From IMG/VR virus record IMGVR_UViG_3300008116_000267, positions 1-27,471 of that record: a DNA stretch of 27,471 nt, one strand, 5' to 3'. The notes under the pieces are model-generated. The model did not search any database. It saw nothing but the letters and a program-made list of their open reading frames with translations, and had not been told where the DNA came from. Shown here piece by piece: positions 14,181 to 21,230 of this stretch (positions are counted from its first letter, which is position 1; every line of letters begins with the position of its first letter). A program made the translations under genes and the position numbers. Origin of the DNA: a virus.

Positions 14181-14585
14181 ATGTCACTCGCACTCGCAAC
14201 CCAAACCACCACCACCATCGAAGAGCTGGTCGATCAATTCATCGGCGCCAAGGCAGCTGAAGCTGCTGCGACCAAGCGCCGCGTTGCCATCGAGGAGCAG
14301 ATGATCGCGCTGCTTGGCAAGCGCGACGAAGGTGCTGAGACGCACGAGCTCGCCAACGGATTCAAGCTCACCATCACTGGCAAGCAAACCTACACCGCCG
14401 ACATGGCTGCGCTGCAAGACATTTGCGCGAAGCTCCCGCAGGAATTTCGCCCCATTAAAACCAAGGTCGAGCTCGATCAGACCGGCGCCAAGTACCTGCG
14501 CGCCAACGAGCCGGCAATCTGGGCCAAGCTCGCCAAGGCAATTACCGTCAAGGCTGCCAAAACCAGCGTCGAGGTGAAAGCATGA
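14181..14585 (+). CDS. Conserved phage protein of the recombination cluster
   Basis: This 134-residue protein has a helical, Ala- and Glu-rich first half with a coiled-coil look (KAAEAAATKRRVAIEEQM). A central beta-like GFKLTITGKQTYTADM segment and a C-terminal AIWAKLAKAITVKAAKT helix follow. Proteins of this length and design often lie just upstream of Sak4-type ATPases and DUF669 proteins in phages, where they are annotated only as hypothetical. A GGAG ribosome-binding site precedes the ATG. Its stop overlaps the next start (ATGA). The function is unknown; a link to DNA metabolism is inferred from neighbours. Confidence 0.65.
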   Translation: MSLALATQTTTTIEELVDQFIGAKAAEAAATKRRVAIEEQMIALLGKRDEGAETHELANGFKLTITGKQTYTADMAALQDICAKLPQEFRPIKTKVELDQTGAKYLRANEPAIWAKLAKAITVKAAKTSVEVKA

Positions 14586-14869
14586 GCGCGCACACACCGG
14601 GACCCTGGAAGGTCCGCGAGGACTACGCCGGAGCAATGTCTGTAGTGTCATACGATTCGTTCTTGGCGCGTGTCGGCCCCCCAAATACCGAACAGGCAGT
14701 AGGCAACGCTCAACTGATGGCCGCTGCGCCTGATCTGTTGAAAGCACTGGAAATGGTGATGAATGACGCCGCTCTCCTTCGAGTCAGATCTGACCTGTAC
14801 ACAATCGACGGCGGCACACTTGCAACAGTGGCTGCCGCCATCGCCAAAGCAACGTGGGACGAAACATGA
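14582..14869 (+). CDS. Conserved phage protein, HTPGPW family
   Basis: This 95-residue protein begins MSAHTPGPWKVRED and has the characteristic NAQLMAAAPDLLKALE segment near residues 42-57. The H.PGPW start combined with NA.L.AAAPDLL.AL is a widespread signature in small phage proteins of unknown function. It overlaps the genes on both sides by four bases, showing translational coupling. Nothing in the sequence suggests an enzyme. Confidence 0.75.
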   Translation: MSAHTPGPWKVREDYAGAMSVVSYDSFLARVGPPNTEQAVGNAQLMAAAPDLLKALEMVMNDAALLRVRSDLYTIDGGTLATVAAAIAKATWDET

Positions 14870-14952
14870 ACCGCTTGCAAGTCCTCACGATGGTGGTCTA
14901 CGCAACTGCCATCGTCGTCGGCCTGCTGGATCTGCTGGTCTGGCGCCCTTAA
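14866..14952 (+). CDS. Very small membrane protein
   Basis: This 28-codon frame starts at an ATG overlapping the previous stop (ATGA). It encodes MNRLQVLTMV followed by an uninterrupted hydrophobic helix to LLVWRP, so it is almost entirely one transmembrane segment. It fills the space between two coupled genes and stops 19 bases before the ATPase start. Coupling and hydrophobic bias favour a real gene, but at this length the case is not strong. The function is unknown. Confidence 0.45.
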   Translation: MNRLQVLTMVVYATAIVVGLLDLLVWRP

Positions 14953-14971
14953 ACCTAGCTGAAAGCAAACC

Positions 14972-15703
14972 ATGGCATTCAATCTGAACTCAATCAAACG
15001 CTCAACTGGCATCAAAGCCCCTCGCGTGATGATCTATGGACCACACGGCCTGGGCAAAACCACCTTCGGCGCCGGCGCACCGAACCCGATTTTCATCATC
15101 ACCGAGGATGGCCTGGGCCGCCTCGAGGTCGATCACTTCCCCCTAGCCACGGCTTTTCAGGAAGTGCTTGATGCGATTGGCACACTGTATTCTGATGATC
15201 ACAATTTCGGTACCGTCGTCATCGACTCGCTCGACTGGCTCGACAACCTCATCTGGTCTGACATTCACGCCACGCACCAGGAGAAAGATCTTGCCTACGG
15301 CAAGGGTGCGGTGATCGCCGCTGGCTACTGGCGCCAGATCTTAGAAGGCTTAAACGCGCTGCGTGACGAGCGCGGCATGGCCGTGGTCTTAATCGCCCAC
15401 ACCGAGATCAAACGCTTTGACTCGCCTGAGACGGAGCCCTATGACCGCTACCGCCCCAAGCTCCAGGAGCGCAGCAGCGCGCTGATTCAAGAGTGGTGCG
15501 ACGCCGTGCTCTTTTGCAACTACCGCGTCATCACCAAAGAAACTGAGGTCGGCTTCAACAAGGAAGTGCGCCGCGGTGTGACCACCGGCGAGCGCCTGAT
15601 GTACACGACCGAGAAACCCGCCTACCTGGCCAAGAACCGCTACGGCCTGCCCGATTCCCTCCCGCTGTCTTGGGAGAGCTTTGCAACATCCATCGCCAAC
15701 TGA
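14972..15703 (+). CDS. Sak4-like RecA-fold ATPase (AAA_24 family), recombination
   Basis: This 243-residue protein has a Walker A motif GPHGLGKT at residues 23-30. A Walker B strand TVVIDSLDWL lies at about 81-90, and a sensor-like VVLIAHTEIKRF segment near residues 140-151. The small RecA-like core and these motifs match the AAA_24 / Sak4 group, single-strand annealing recombinases that pair complementary DNA ends in phage recombination. It is followed immediately by a DUF669 protein and a Cas4/RecB-type nuclease. This partnership is common in phages with Sak4 and gives an annealase, a single-strand-binding partner and an end-resecting nuclease. The annealing activity itself is inferred from family and context. 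Confidence 0.82.
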   Translation: MAFNLNSIKRSTGIKAPRVMIYGPHGLGKTTFGAGAPNPIFIITEDGLGRLEVDHFPLATAFQEVLDAIGTLYSDDHNFGTVVIDSLDWLDNLIWSDIHATHQEKDLAYGKGAVIAAGYWRQILEGLNALRDERGMAVVLIAHTEIKRFDSPETEPYDRYRPKLQERSSALIQEWCDAVLFCNYRVITKETEVGFNKEVRRGVTTGERLMYTTEKPAYLAKNRYGLPDSLPLSWESFATSIAN

Positions 15704-15717
15704 AAGGAAATTGAACC

Positions 15718-16227
15718 ATGGCACAACTGAACTTCGATGCAAACAACGTCGAGCCCGCAGACACCTTTGATGTTCTGCCCAAGGGCAAGTATCTCTGCAT
15801 GGCTGTCGCCTCTGAAATCAAGCCCACCAAGAACGGCACGGGCGAGTACCTGGAGATTACCTTCGAGGTGCTCGATGGCCAGGGCAAGAGTCGCAAGATC
15901 TGGGAGCGCTTGAACATTCGCAATGCCAACAAGAAGGCAGAAGAGATCAGCCAGCGCCAGCTGTCTGCTCTGTGCCGCGCAGTCGGCGTGCTGAACCTGC
16001 AAGACAGCAACCAGCTGCACAACCTGCCGGTGGTGCTTGACATCGACATCGAGCAGCGCGAAGGCTACGGCCCGCAAAACCGCGTCAAGGGTTACAGCCC
16101 TAGCAGCAACAGCGCGCCGGTACCAAGTAGCCCTGCCCTGCGCCAGTCGGCACCGGCCCCAACCCCGCAGGCAGCACCCGCTGCATCGGCGCCGCCCGTG
16201 TGGAAAACCAGAAAGGCCGCGGCCTAG
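15718..16227 (+). CDS. DUF669 protein, probable single-stranded DNA-binding partner
   Basis: This 169-residue protein begins MAQLNFDANNVEPADTFDVL. It contains LPKGKYLCMAVASEIKPTKN and YLEITFEVLDGQGKSRKIWE segments, the pattern of DUF669. The last 40 residues are Pro/Ala/Ser-rich, similar to the flexible tails of single-stranded DNA-binding proteins, though it ends in a basic TRKAAA rather than the acidic SSB tip. DUF669 genes regularly accompany Sak4 or RecT-type recombinases. A GAAAGGAAAT ribosome-binding site precedes the ATG. DNA binding is inferred from context and from the OB-like beta pattern. Confidence 0.8.
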   Translation: MAQLNFDANNVEPADTFDVLPKGKYLCMAVASEIKPTKNGTGEYLEITFEVLDGQGKSRKIWERLNIRNANKKAEEISQRQLSALCRAVGVLNLQDSNQLHNLPVVLDIDIEQREGYGPQNRVKGYSPSSNSAPVPSSPALRQSAPAPTPQAAPAASAPPVWKTRKAAA

Positions 16228-16336
16228 TCAATCACGGGGGAAAGCGGATGCTGATGGCGCATGTAGGTAATGACCGGAGGGCAACCGTCCGGGGCCAAGG
16301 TGCAGCGAGTACCCCACCTTCAACTGAGAGCTGAAC
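16228..16336 (+). promoter_or_regulatory. Untranslated gap with tandem hairpins in the early operon
   Basis: This is the largest gap in an operon whose genes otherwise overlap. It holds CCGGA/TCCGG arms (16274-16278 and 16288-16292) that can extend by two inner pairs around GGGCAACCG. AAGGTG/CACCTT arms follow (16297-16302 and 16315-16320). A GAGAG ribosome-binding site and the nuclease ATG come 16 bases later. No T-tract follows, so this is not a simple terminator. It could be a translational control element, an RNase site or a small RNA; I do not recognise a known RNA family. Confidence 0.35.
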
Positions 16337-17434
16337 ATGAGACTACCTGAACCTGTTCACACCCACACTACGGCAGACGCAATCGTGCAGTGGTGGGACA
16401 AGCAACCTGACGAGCCGCGCCCACACTTGGGCGCAAGTGAGATTGGCCGGCCGTGCGACCGCGCTATCTGGTACAGCTTCCGCTGGGCCACGAAGAAGAA
16501 ATTCCCAGGCCGCATCAAGCGCCTGTTCGATCGCGGCAACCGTGAAGAAGAAGTCTTCATGCGCGAGCTCAAGGGGATCGGTGCCGAGGTTTATGACCGC
16601 GACCCGGTGACCGGCTTGCAGCACCGCTTTGAGGCGATCGATGGCCACTTCGGCGGCAGCTGTGACGGCGTCGCACGCAACCTGCCCGAGGCGCCTAAGA
16701 GCTGGTGCATTGTGGAATTCAAAACCCACGGCAACAAGTCATTCACCGACCTGGTGGCCAAGGGCGTTGAAGAATCCAAGCCCGAGCACTACGCACAGAT
16801 GCAGGTCTACATGGGATTAGCTGAGCTCGAGCGCGCTTTGTACCTGGCGGTGAACAAAGACACCGACGAGCTGCACAGTGAATGGATCCACTTCGACAAG
16901 GCTGCATTCGCAGCGCTGCTTGAGCGTGCCGAGAAGATCATCCGCGCCGACGAGCCGCCGCCAGGCATCAGCACCGACCCGGCTTGGTGGCAGTGCAAGA
17001 TGTGCGACCACCAGAATGTATGCCACGGCGAGTTTGCTGCGATAAAAAACTGCCGCACCTGCGTGCATGCAAGCCCAGCACACGACGCACTGTGGCATTG
17101 CGCAGCACACAAGCGCAACCTGTCCGTGGCCGAGCAGCGTATCGGCTGCCGGTCCCACTTGGTGCTGCCACCGCTGGTGGCTTATGCCGAGGCGATCGAC
17201 GCGGGCCCTGACTTCATCAAGTACCAGCACAAAGACGACGGGACCATCTTTGCCAACTGCACCGAGGACGCAGACAAGAGCGAAGAAAACATGGGCACCG
17301 ACATTGTGGCTTGCTTTGACAGCGCCGAGCTGCAGCACGTGCCGCGCTCACAACTGTCGGACAAATTTACTTTAGAGATCCGAGAAACTTTTGGCGCGCG
17401 CATGGTGGGTGGCGAGAAATTGGAGAGCGCATGA
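16337..17434 (+). CDS. Cas4/RecB-like PD-(D/E)XK nuclease with Fe-S-type cysteines
   Basis: This 365-residue protein has a nuclease core: FGGSCDGV (Asp110), IVEFKTH (Glu127-x-Lys129) and a QMQVYM motif at about residues 154-159. That is the D...ExK...QxxxY order of the RecB/Cas4 exonuclease family. Cys40 (GRPCDR) together with C220-x2-C223-x5-C229 matches the four-cysteine iron-sulfur arrangement of Cas4 and AddB nucleases. A second set, C239, C242, C255 and C271, may bind zinc. The probable role is DNA end resection for the neighbouring Sak4-like annealase. The start has a GAGAG site and follows a structured gap. The activity is inferred from motifs. Confidence 0.82.
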   Translation: MRLPEPVHTHTTADAIVQWWDKQPDEPRPHLGASEIGRPCDRAIWYSFRWATKKKFPGRIKRLFDRGNREEEVFMRELKGIGAEVYDRDPVTGLQHRFEAIDGHFGGSCDGVARNLPEAPKSWCIVEFKTHGNKSFTDLVAKGVEESKPEHYAQMQVYMGLAELERALYLAVNKDTDELHSEWIHFDKAAFAALLERAEKIIRADEPPPGISTDPAWWQCKMCDHQNVCHGEFAAIKNCRTCVHASPAHDALWHCAAHKRNLSVAEQRIGCRSHLVLPPLVAYAEAIDAGPDFIKYQHKDDGTIFANCTEDADKSEENMGTDIVACFDSAELQHVPRSQLSDKFTLEIRETFGARMVGGEKLESA

Positions 17435-17622
17435 CATCCGCAGAAAAACTTGTGTTGGTTTTTTACTCCATCGTCGCCGTGTGCTCGATTACCGCATTCG
17501 TCGTGGTGCTATCGATGGACCCCGCGCCGCGCAAGGTGCCCTGCTCGATCGCCGAGATCAGCCCAGATGTAACACCGGAGGAGCGCAAGCAATGCCGCAT
17601 GATCAGGGGGCATAAGCTATGA
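17431..17622 (+). CDS. Small single-pass membrane protein
   Basis: This 63-residue protein begins MTSAEKLVLVFYSIVAVCSI, which continues as a single hydrophobic helix to about residue 28. A short soluble tail with two further cysteines and EERKQC follows. It overlaps both neighbours by ATGA, so it is translated as part of the early operon. The topology predicts the tail on the periplasmic side or in the cytoplasm; the sequence does not decide. The function is unknown. Confidence 0.6.
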   Translation: MTSAEKLVLVFYSIVAVCSITAFVVVLSMDPAPRKVPCSIAEISPDVTPEERKQCRMIRGHKL

Positions 17623-17894
17623 GCGACTACGACAAAAACTTAGACAAGGCGGCGAAGGTATTGGGCGCGAACGTCATCAAGATGGTGTCGTTGATTTTGC
17701 ACAAGCATGACGCTGCGATTATTGAGGCGAGCATGGAAGCGATTGAAGAGGCGCGGGCCGAGGAGCGCGAGGCGTGCGCGAAGGTGTGTTTAGATGTTAT
17801 GAATAACTGGAAAAAGTCTGAAGATAACAGCGAGTACACGCGCCCTGATGGTTTGGACTGTGCAGATGCTATCCGCGCAAGGAGGCAAGGATGA
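17619..17894 (+). CDS. Conserved small phage helical protein (EREACAKVC type)
   Basis: This 91-residue, mostly helical, charged protein contains ARAEEREACAKVCLDVMNNW and ends CADAIRARRQG. The E.REACA..C motif followed by C...IR.R is common in short phage proteins of unknown function. It overlaps the neighbours on both sides by four bases. Confidence 0.65.
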   Translation: MSDYDKNLDKAAKVLGANVIKMVSLILHKHDAAIIEASMEAIEEARAEEREACAKVCLDVMNNWKKSEDNSEYTRPDGLDCADAIRARRQG

Positions 17895-18193
17895 GCGGAG
17901 ATCACAACCAATACCAGAAGCCTGACAAACAATGCGACCGATGCGGCAAAGTCAACCCTGCTGATATACATACTTGCTCACCACAGGAAGCGGCATGGCC
18001 TCATAAATATGGATGCAGAGCAAATGCTTTTGGTAAGTGCGACATGGGATGCGTTTCCCCACCACAGCGCCAACCGGAGCCGGTGGGCTGGATATACGAG
18101 GATGACGAAGGCCGCATGATGTTTAGCCAGATGCCGCATCCTGATCCGTTGTGGGAGCCGGTCTACAGAATGAAGGCCAAGAATCATGACTGA
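17891..18193 (+). CDS. Small cysteine-rich hypothetical protein
   Basis: This encodes 100 residues. The first half has cysteines in KQCDRCGKVNPADIHTC (CxxC plus C), then CRANAFGKCDMGC, suggesting one or two zinc sites. The second half, PVGWIYEDDEGRMMFSQMP and DPLWEPVY, resembles segments seen in other small phage proteins. It overlaps the previous gene by ATGA and the following one by eight bases. The function is unknown. Confidence 0.6.
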   Translation: MSGDHNQYQKPDKQCDRCGKVNPADIHTCSPQEAAWPHKYGCRANAFGKCDMGCVSPPQRQPEPVGWIYEDDEGRMMFSQMPHPDPLWEPVYRMKAKNHD

Positions 18194-18419
18194 CCGCCCT
18201 GTTACCACCGACGAGCTCTGGTTTCGTGACCCGGCAATGGAGCCACCACCACGCGCAGCCAGCCTGCTGCTGTTAAATCCCGGCGGCGTGCTGATCGTGG
18301 GCAACTGGACCGATGACTGCCTGGGCTGGTGCCCAAAACCCAAGATCCCGGCCAGCATCAAGGCCAAGATGACTGCAGCACGCGAGCTGCAAAACACCCA
18401 GACAACGGACTGGAAATGA
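18186..18419 (+). CDS. Small conserved phage protein
   Basis: This 77-residue protein begins MTDRPVTTDELWFRDPAMEP. It has LLLLNPGGVLIVGNW and CLGWCPKPKIPASIKA segments. The pattern NPGGV.I.G.W....GW.PKPKIP is familiar from short phage proteins of unknown function encoded in early operons. It overlaps the helicase start (ATGA), so the two are coupled. Confidence 0.62.
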   Translation: MTDRPVTTDELWFRDPAMEPPPRAASLLLLNPGGVLIVGNWTDDCLGWCPKPKIPASIKAKMTAARELQNTQTTDWK

Positions 18420-20014
18420 AAGCACGCCCCTATCAATCTGAAGCAATCGCCAGCATCTTTGACTGGTTTGCCGCAGGCCATGATGCACCGCTGGTGGTGC
18501 TGCCTACCGGTGCCGGCAAAAGTTTTGTGCTGGCCGAGTTTATCCGCCAGGCGATCACGTCCTACCCTGACACGCGCATCCTGGTCGTCACGCACGTCAA
18601 GGAACTGGTCGAGCAGGACGCCGCTGCGATCCGCCGGGTGTGGCCGCACGCAAGCGTCGGCATCTACTCTGCCGGCCTGGGCCTGCGCCAATTCAAACCG
18701 ATCACGGTCGCCAGCATCCAGTCGATCTACAAGCGCGAATCCTTCTATGGCCGGTTCGATCTGATCATCGTCGACGAAGCGCACCTGATCCCGCACGCGA
18801 GCACCGGCATGTACCGCAAGCTGCTGGAGAAATCCGCCCAGGCAAACCCCGACGTGAAGCTAATCGGCCTAACAGCCACGCCCTACCGGCTGGATTCGGG
18901 CGTGCTGCACCAGGGCGAAGGCGCCATGTTTGACGGCATCAGCTATGAGGCGAACGTCGCTGACCTAATCACAGCAGGCTACCTGTGCCCGCTGACCGCG
19001 CAGCACGGTGCCAATGTGGATCTGTCCGGCGTGCGCATGGTTGGCGGCGAATTTAATCTCGGCCAGCTCGGCGAGCGCATGGCGGCCATGGAACTAGTCC
19101 AGCACCACGCCGACCTGATCATCGAGCGCTGCGCTAATCGCAATGCCTGGCTGATCTTCTGCGTCACCGTGCAGCACGCAAGTGCAATAAGTGCAGCGCT
19201 CAAGGTGCGCGGTATCCCGGCAGCCTACGTCTCCGGCGAGACGCCCAACGACGAGCGCGACCAGATCATCGGCGACTTCAAGGCCGGCCGCCTGCGCGCC
19301 CTGGTTAACTGCAACATACTGACCACGGGCTTTGATCACCCGGCGACCGACGCGGTCGTCATGCTGCGCCCGACCATGTCGCCAGGCTTGTACGTGCAGA
19401 TGGTCGGCCGCGGCCTGCGCCTGCACGAGAGCAAGACCAACTGCCTGGTGCTCGACTTTGGCGGCAACGTGCGCCGGCACGGATTCATCGATGCGGTCGA
19501 GCCGCCACGCAAAGGCAAGAAGGTCGAGGCCCAGGAAGCGCCGGTCAAGGAATGCCCGGAGTGCCACCGCCTGGTGGCCATCAGCCTGCACGTGTGCGAG
19601 TGCGGCCATGAGTTTGAAATCGCCCCGCGCACAAACGAAAAGGAAGCGCACGTCGGCGTCATGCTGGCTGCCCAGGTAGCGCCCACTGAGCTCGACGTGA
19701 TGCGCGTCTATTACGGCCGGCACATAGGCAAGTCAGGCGTGCCGACCCTGCGCGTGGATTACCAGTGCGGCCTGCGCACCGTCACCGAATACGTGTGCAT
19801 CGAGCACACCGGCTATGCGCGCACGAAGGCAATCGCCTGGTGGGGTCAGCGCTCAGAGAATCCTTTTGAGCAAGCGCCAAGTACCGTTGACCAGGCAGTG
19901 CTTGAGGCAGCCTATCTGCGCAAGCCCGCCCGCCTGCTGGTGTCATTTGCCAGCAAGTACCCAGAGATCAAACGGCATATGTTTGCGCCGGATGATGCGG
20001 TTATGTCAACCTGA
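18416..20014 (+). CDS. DEAD/DEAH-box (superfamily 2) helicase
   Basis: This 532-residue protein starts at an ATG overlapping the previous stop; an in-frame upstream extension would run through that gene. It has helicase motif I PTGAGKS (about residues 30-36), motif II DEAH (about 120-123), motif III-like LTATPYR, and the C-terminal motifs ILTTGFDHPATD and QMVGRGLRLH. A zinc-ribbon-like pair CPECH...CECGHEF follows the helicase core, then a 130-residue unique C-terminus. Such RecG/UvsW-like phage helicases remodel recombination or replication forks. Its place beside an annealase, a nuclease and (leftward) a RusA resolvase supports a recombination-dependent repair role. Confidence 0.88.
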   Translation: MKARPYQSEAIASIFDWFAAGHDAPLVVLPTGAGKSFVLAEFIRQAITSYPDTRILVVTHVKELVEQDAAAIRRVWPHASVGIYSAGLGLRQFKPITVASIQSIYKRESFYGRFDLIIVDEAHLIPHASTGMYRKLLEKSAQANPDVKLIGLTATPYRLDSGVLHQGEGAMFDGISYEANVADLITAGYLCPLTAQHGANVDLSGVRMVGGEFNLGQLGERMAAMELVQHHADLIIERCANRNAWLIFCVTVQHASAISAALKVRGIPAAYVSGETPNDERDQIIGDFKAGRLRALVNCNILTTGFDHPATDAVVMLRPTMSPGLYVQMVGRGLRLHESKTNCLVLDFGGNVRRHGFIDAVEPPRKGKKVEAQEAPVKECPECHRLVAISLHVCECGHEFEIAPRTNEKEAHVGVMLAAQVAPTELDVMRVYYGRHIGKSGVPTLRVDYQCGLRTVTEYVCIEHTGYARTKAIAWWGQRSENPFEQAPSTVDQAVLEAAYLRKPARLLVSFASKYPEIKRHMFAPDDAVMST

Positions 20015-20040
20015 TGGCCTAATTACAATACCGAGCTATT

Positions 20041-20223
20041 ATGCGAACGCTGATCAAGCTGACGTTTTATGTATGGCTGGCAATCACGGCCGTGCTGGCG
20101 TGGACCATGGACTGGCAGGTGCCGTCCGGGCAAATCGCGCTGGTGGGCTTATGTGCGCTGTCTTTTATAGGTGGCGTGTGTGGCGTCTTATTCACCATTC
20201 ACGGCACGCTTTACGAGGAGTGA
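20041..20223 (+). CDS. Small two-helix membrane protein
   Basis: This 60-residue protein has two hydrophobic segments, about residues 4-22 (ending VLAWTM) and 30-53 (IALVGLCALSFIGGVCGVLF), separated by a short polar loop. It starts 27 bases after the helicase stop. Its small size and hairpin topology resemble holins and superinfection-exclusion proteins, but it is far from the lysis genes and sits in the early operon, so membrane modification or exclusion is more plausible. The function is unknown. Confidence 0.55.
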   Translation: MRTLIKLTFYVWLAITAVLAWTMDWQVPSGQIALVGLCALSFIGGVCGVLFTIHGTLYEE

Positions 20224-20225
20224 TC

Positions 20226-20441
20226 ATGAATCAACCTGCAGTCAACGATGCAAACAAACCGCTGCGCTTTATCGACACTGGCAAAGTCAAAATTGGCGTG
20301 CATTACGTGCCACGCCCAAAAGCAGAAACGTATTGGGATACCGAAACGCTGCAGCGCAGTCTGCTACCGCAGGCACTAGGGCCACTCAACCCGATGGGAT
20401 GGCCGACGCCACGCAAGATCCTGCGCTGGTTGCTCACGTGA
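20226..20441 (+). CDS. Small hypothetical protein
   Basis: This 71-residue basic protein begins MNQPAVNDANKPLRFIDTGK and contains KIGVHYVPRPKAETYWDTET. The segment resembling IGV.Y.PRP is reminiscent of small phage proteins, but I do not recognise a family. A GAGGAG ribosome-binding site precedes the ATG. The stop overlaps the next start (TGATG). Confidence 0.55.
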   Translation: MNQPAVNDANKPLRFIDTGKVKIGVHYVPRPKAETYWDTETLQRSLLPQALGPLNPMGWPTPRKILRWLLT

Positions 20442-20809
20442 TGCCGTCCCCACCCGTTACCCGCAACGCCATTCTGGCGCTGCTAGAAGAGCAAGGGCCA
20501 TTGCATGCGGCAGCAATCGCCGAGCACCTGGGCAAAAGCGTGCGCACCGTGCGCAGCGCAATCCGCTTGATGCACAAGCTGCGCTTAATTCACATCAGTG
20601 GATGGCACCGCAATTTGGGAGTTCGCGGAGATTGGGCTGCGATCTACGCGCAGGGCAATGGCCCGGACCGTAAGCCGCCACAGGTCGATGCCCACAAGCA
20701 GGCCAATGAACGCTACCGGGAAAAGTACCGCGAGGTTTTGCGCCGGCGCATGAGCGCTAGGCGAGGCAAGCCAGTAAACCCATGGCTTGCAATTTTGCAG
20801 ATTTTTTAA
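20441..20809 (+). CDS. Winged-helix DNA-binding protein
   Basis: The ATG at 20441 overlaps the previous stop (TGATG) and gives 122 residues. A winged helix-turn-helix spans about residues 8-70, with ILALLEEQGPLHAAAIAEHL and then GKSVRTVRSAIRLMHKLRLI. A charged arginine-rich C-terminus follows (KYREVLRRRMSARRG). The repeat-sensitive helix and wing are like those of MarR/ArsR-type or replication-linked regulators. It lies upstream of the excision-integration genes, so it may regulate them or act as an auxiliary recombination factor. The target is unknown. Confidence 0.65.
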   Translation: MPSPPVTRNAILALLEEQGPLHAAAIAEHLGKSVRTVRSAIRLMHKLRLIHISGWHRNLGVRGDWAAIYAQGNGPDRKPPQVDAHKQANERYREKYREVLRRRMSARRGKPVNPWLAILQIF

Positions 20810-20820
20810 AGGAGACAACA

Positions 20821-21039
20821 ATGAGCAGACATTTTTTGAACAACTCTACAGAAGAAGAGCTGCGCAAAAATGCCGAGCGAGTAGCGCGCAAGCAGTGGCA
20901 AGGCCAGGTCGCCACACCCCGCACGTTCATTAAGACTGGAACTTACACCGGAGCAGAGCTGCAAGCGCGCTGGCGCAAAACCATTTGGGACGATGTGCCT
21001 AGCTTGCTGGGCGGCCAACGTCGGGTCAAATGTTTCTGA
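20821..21039 (+). CDS. Small hypothetical protein near integrase
   Basis: This 72-residue protein begins MSRHFLNNSTEEELRKNAER at an ATG with a very good AAAGGAG ribosome-binding site; the frame extends upstream to 20782 but would overlap the previous gene. The sequence is helical and charged in the first half, with an ARWRKTIWDD segment in the second. Its stop overlaps the next gene by ten bases. It could be a partner or excision factor by position only. Confidence 0.55.
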   Translation: MSRHFLNNSTEEELRKNAERVARKQWQGQVATPRTFIKTGTYTGAELQARWRKTIWDDVPSLLGGQRRVKCF

Positions 21040-21230
21040 CAAAAGACGAGCTGCGCCAATTGACTGGCGTGGCACGCAAGGCTGGCCAGATTGTGCAGTT
21101 GCGCAAGATGGGGATTGCGTTCTACATTAACGCAATAGGCGAACCCATTGTTGCAAAAGCAACGATAGAAATGGGAGTTGCCAAACATGACAACGTCAAA
21201 CCGTGGAGTCCTAGAGTCCTTGGGTCGTAA
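21030..21230 (+). CDS. DUF4224 protein, integrase-associated
   Basis: This 66-residue protein begins MFLTKDELRQLTGVARKAGQ and continues with QLRKMGIAFYINAIGEPIVA. The L...EL..LTG......Q...L...GI.F....G.P.V pattern is that of DUF4224, a small family regularly encoded directly upstream of phage tyrosine integrases. A role as excisionase or directionality factor has been suggested by this position but is not established. It overlaps the integrase start by 44 bases, giving coupled expression. Confidence 0.78.
   Translation: MFLTKDELRQLTGVARKAGQIVQLRKMGIAFYINAIGEPIVAKATIEMGVAKHDNVKPWSPRVLGS

Noticed and set aside
14184-14747. 187-codon minus-strand open frame
   Set aside because: It is antisense to two well-supported early genes with good ribosome-binding sites and known signatures.
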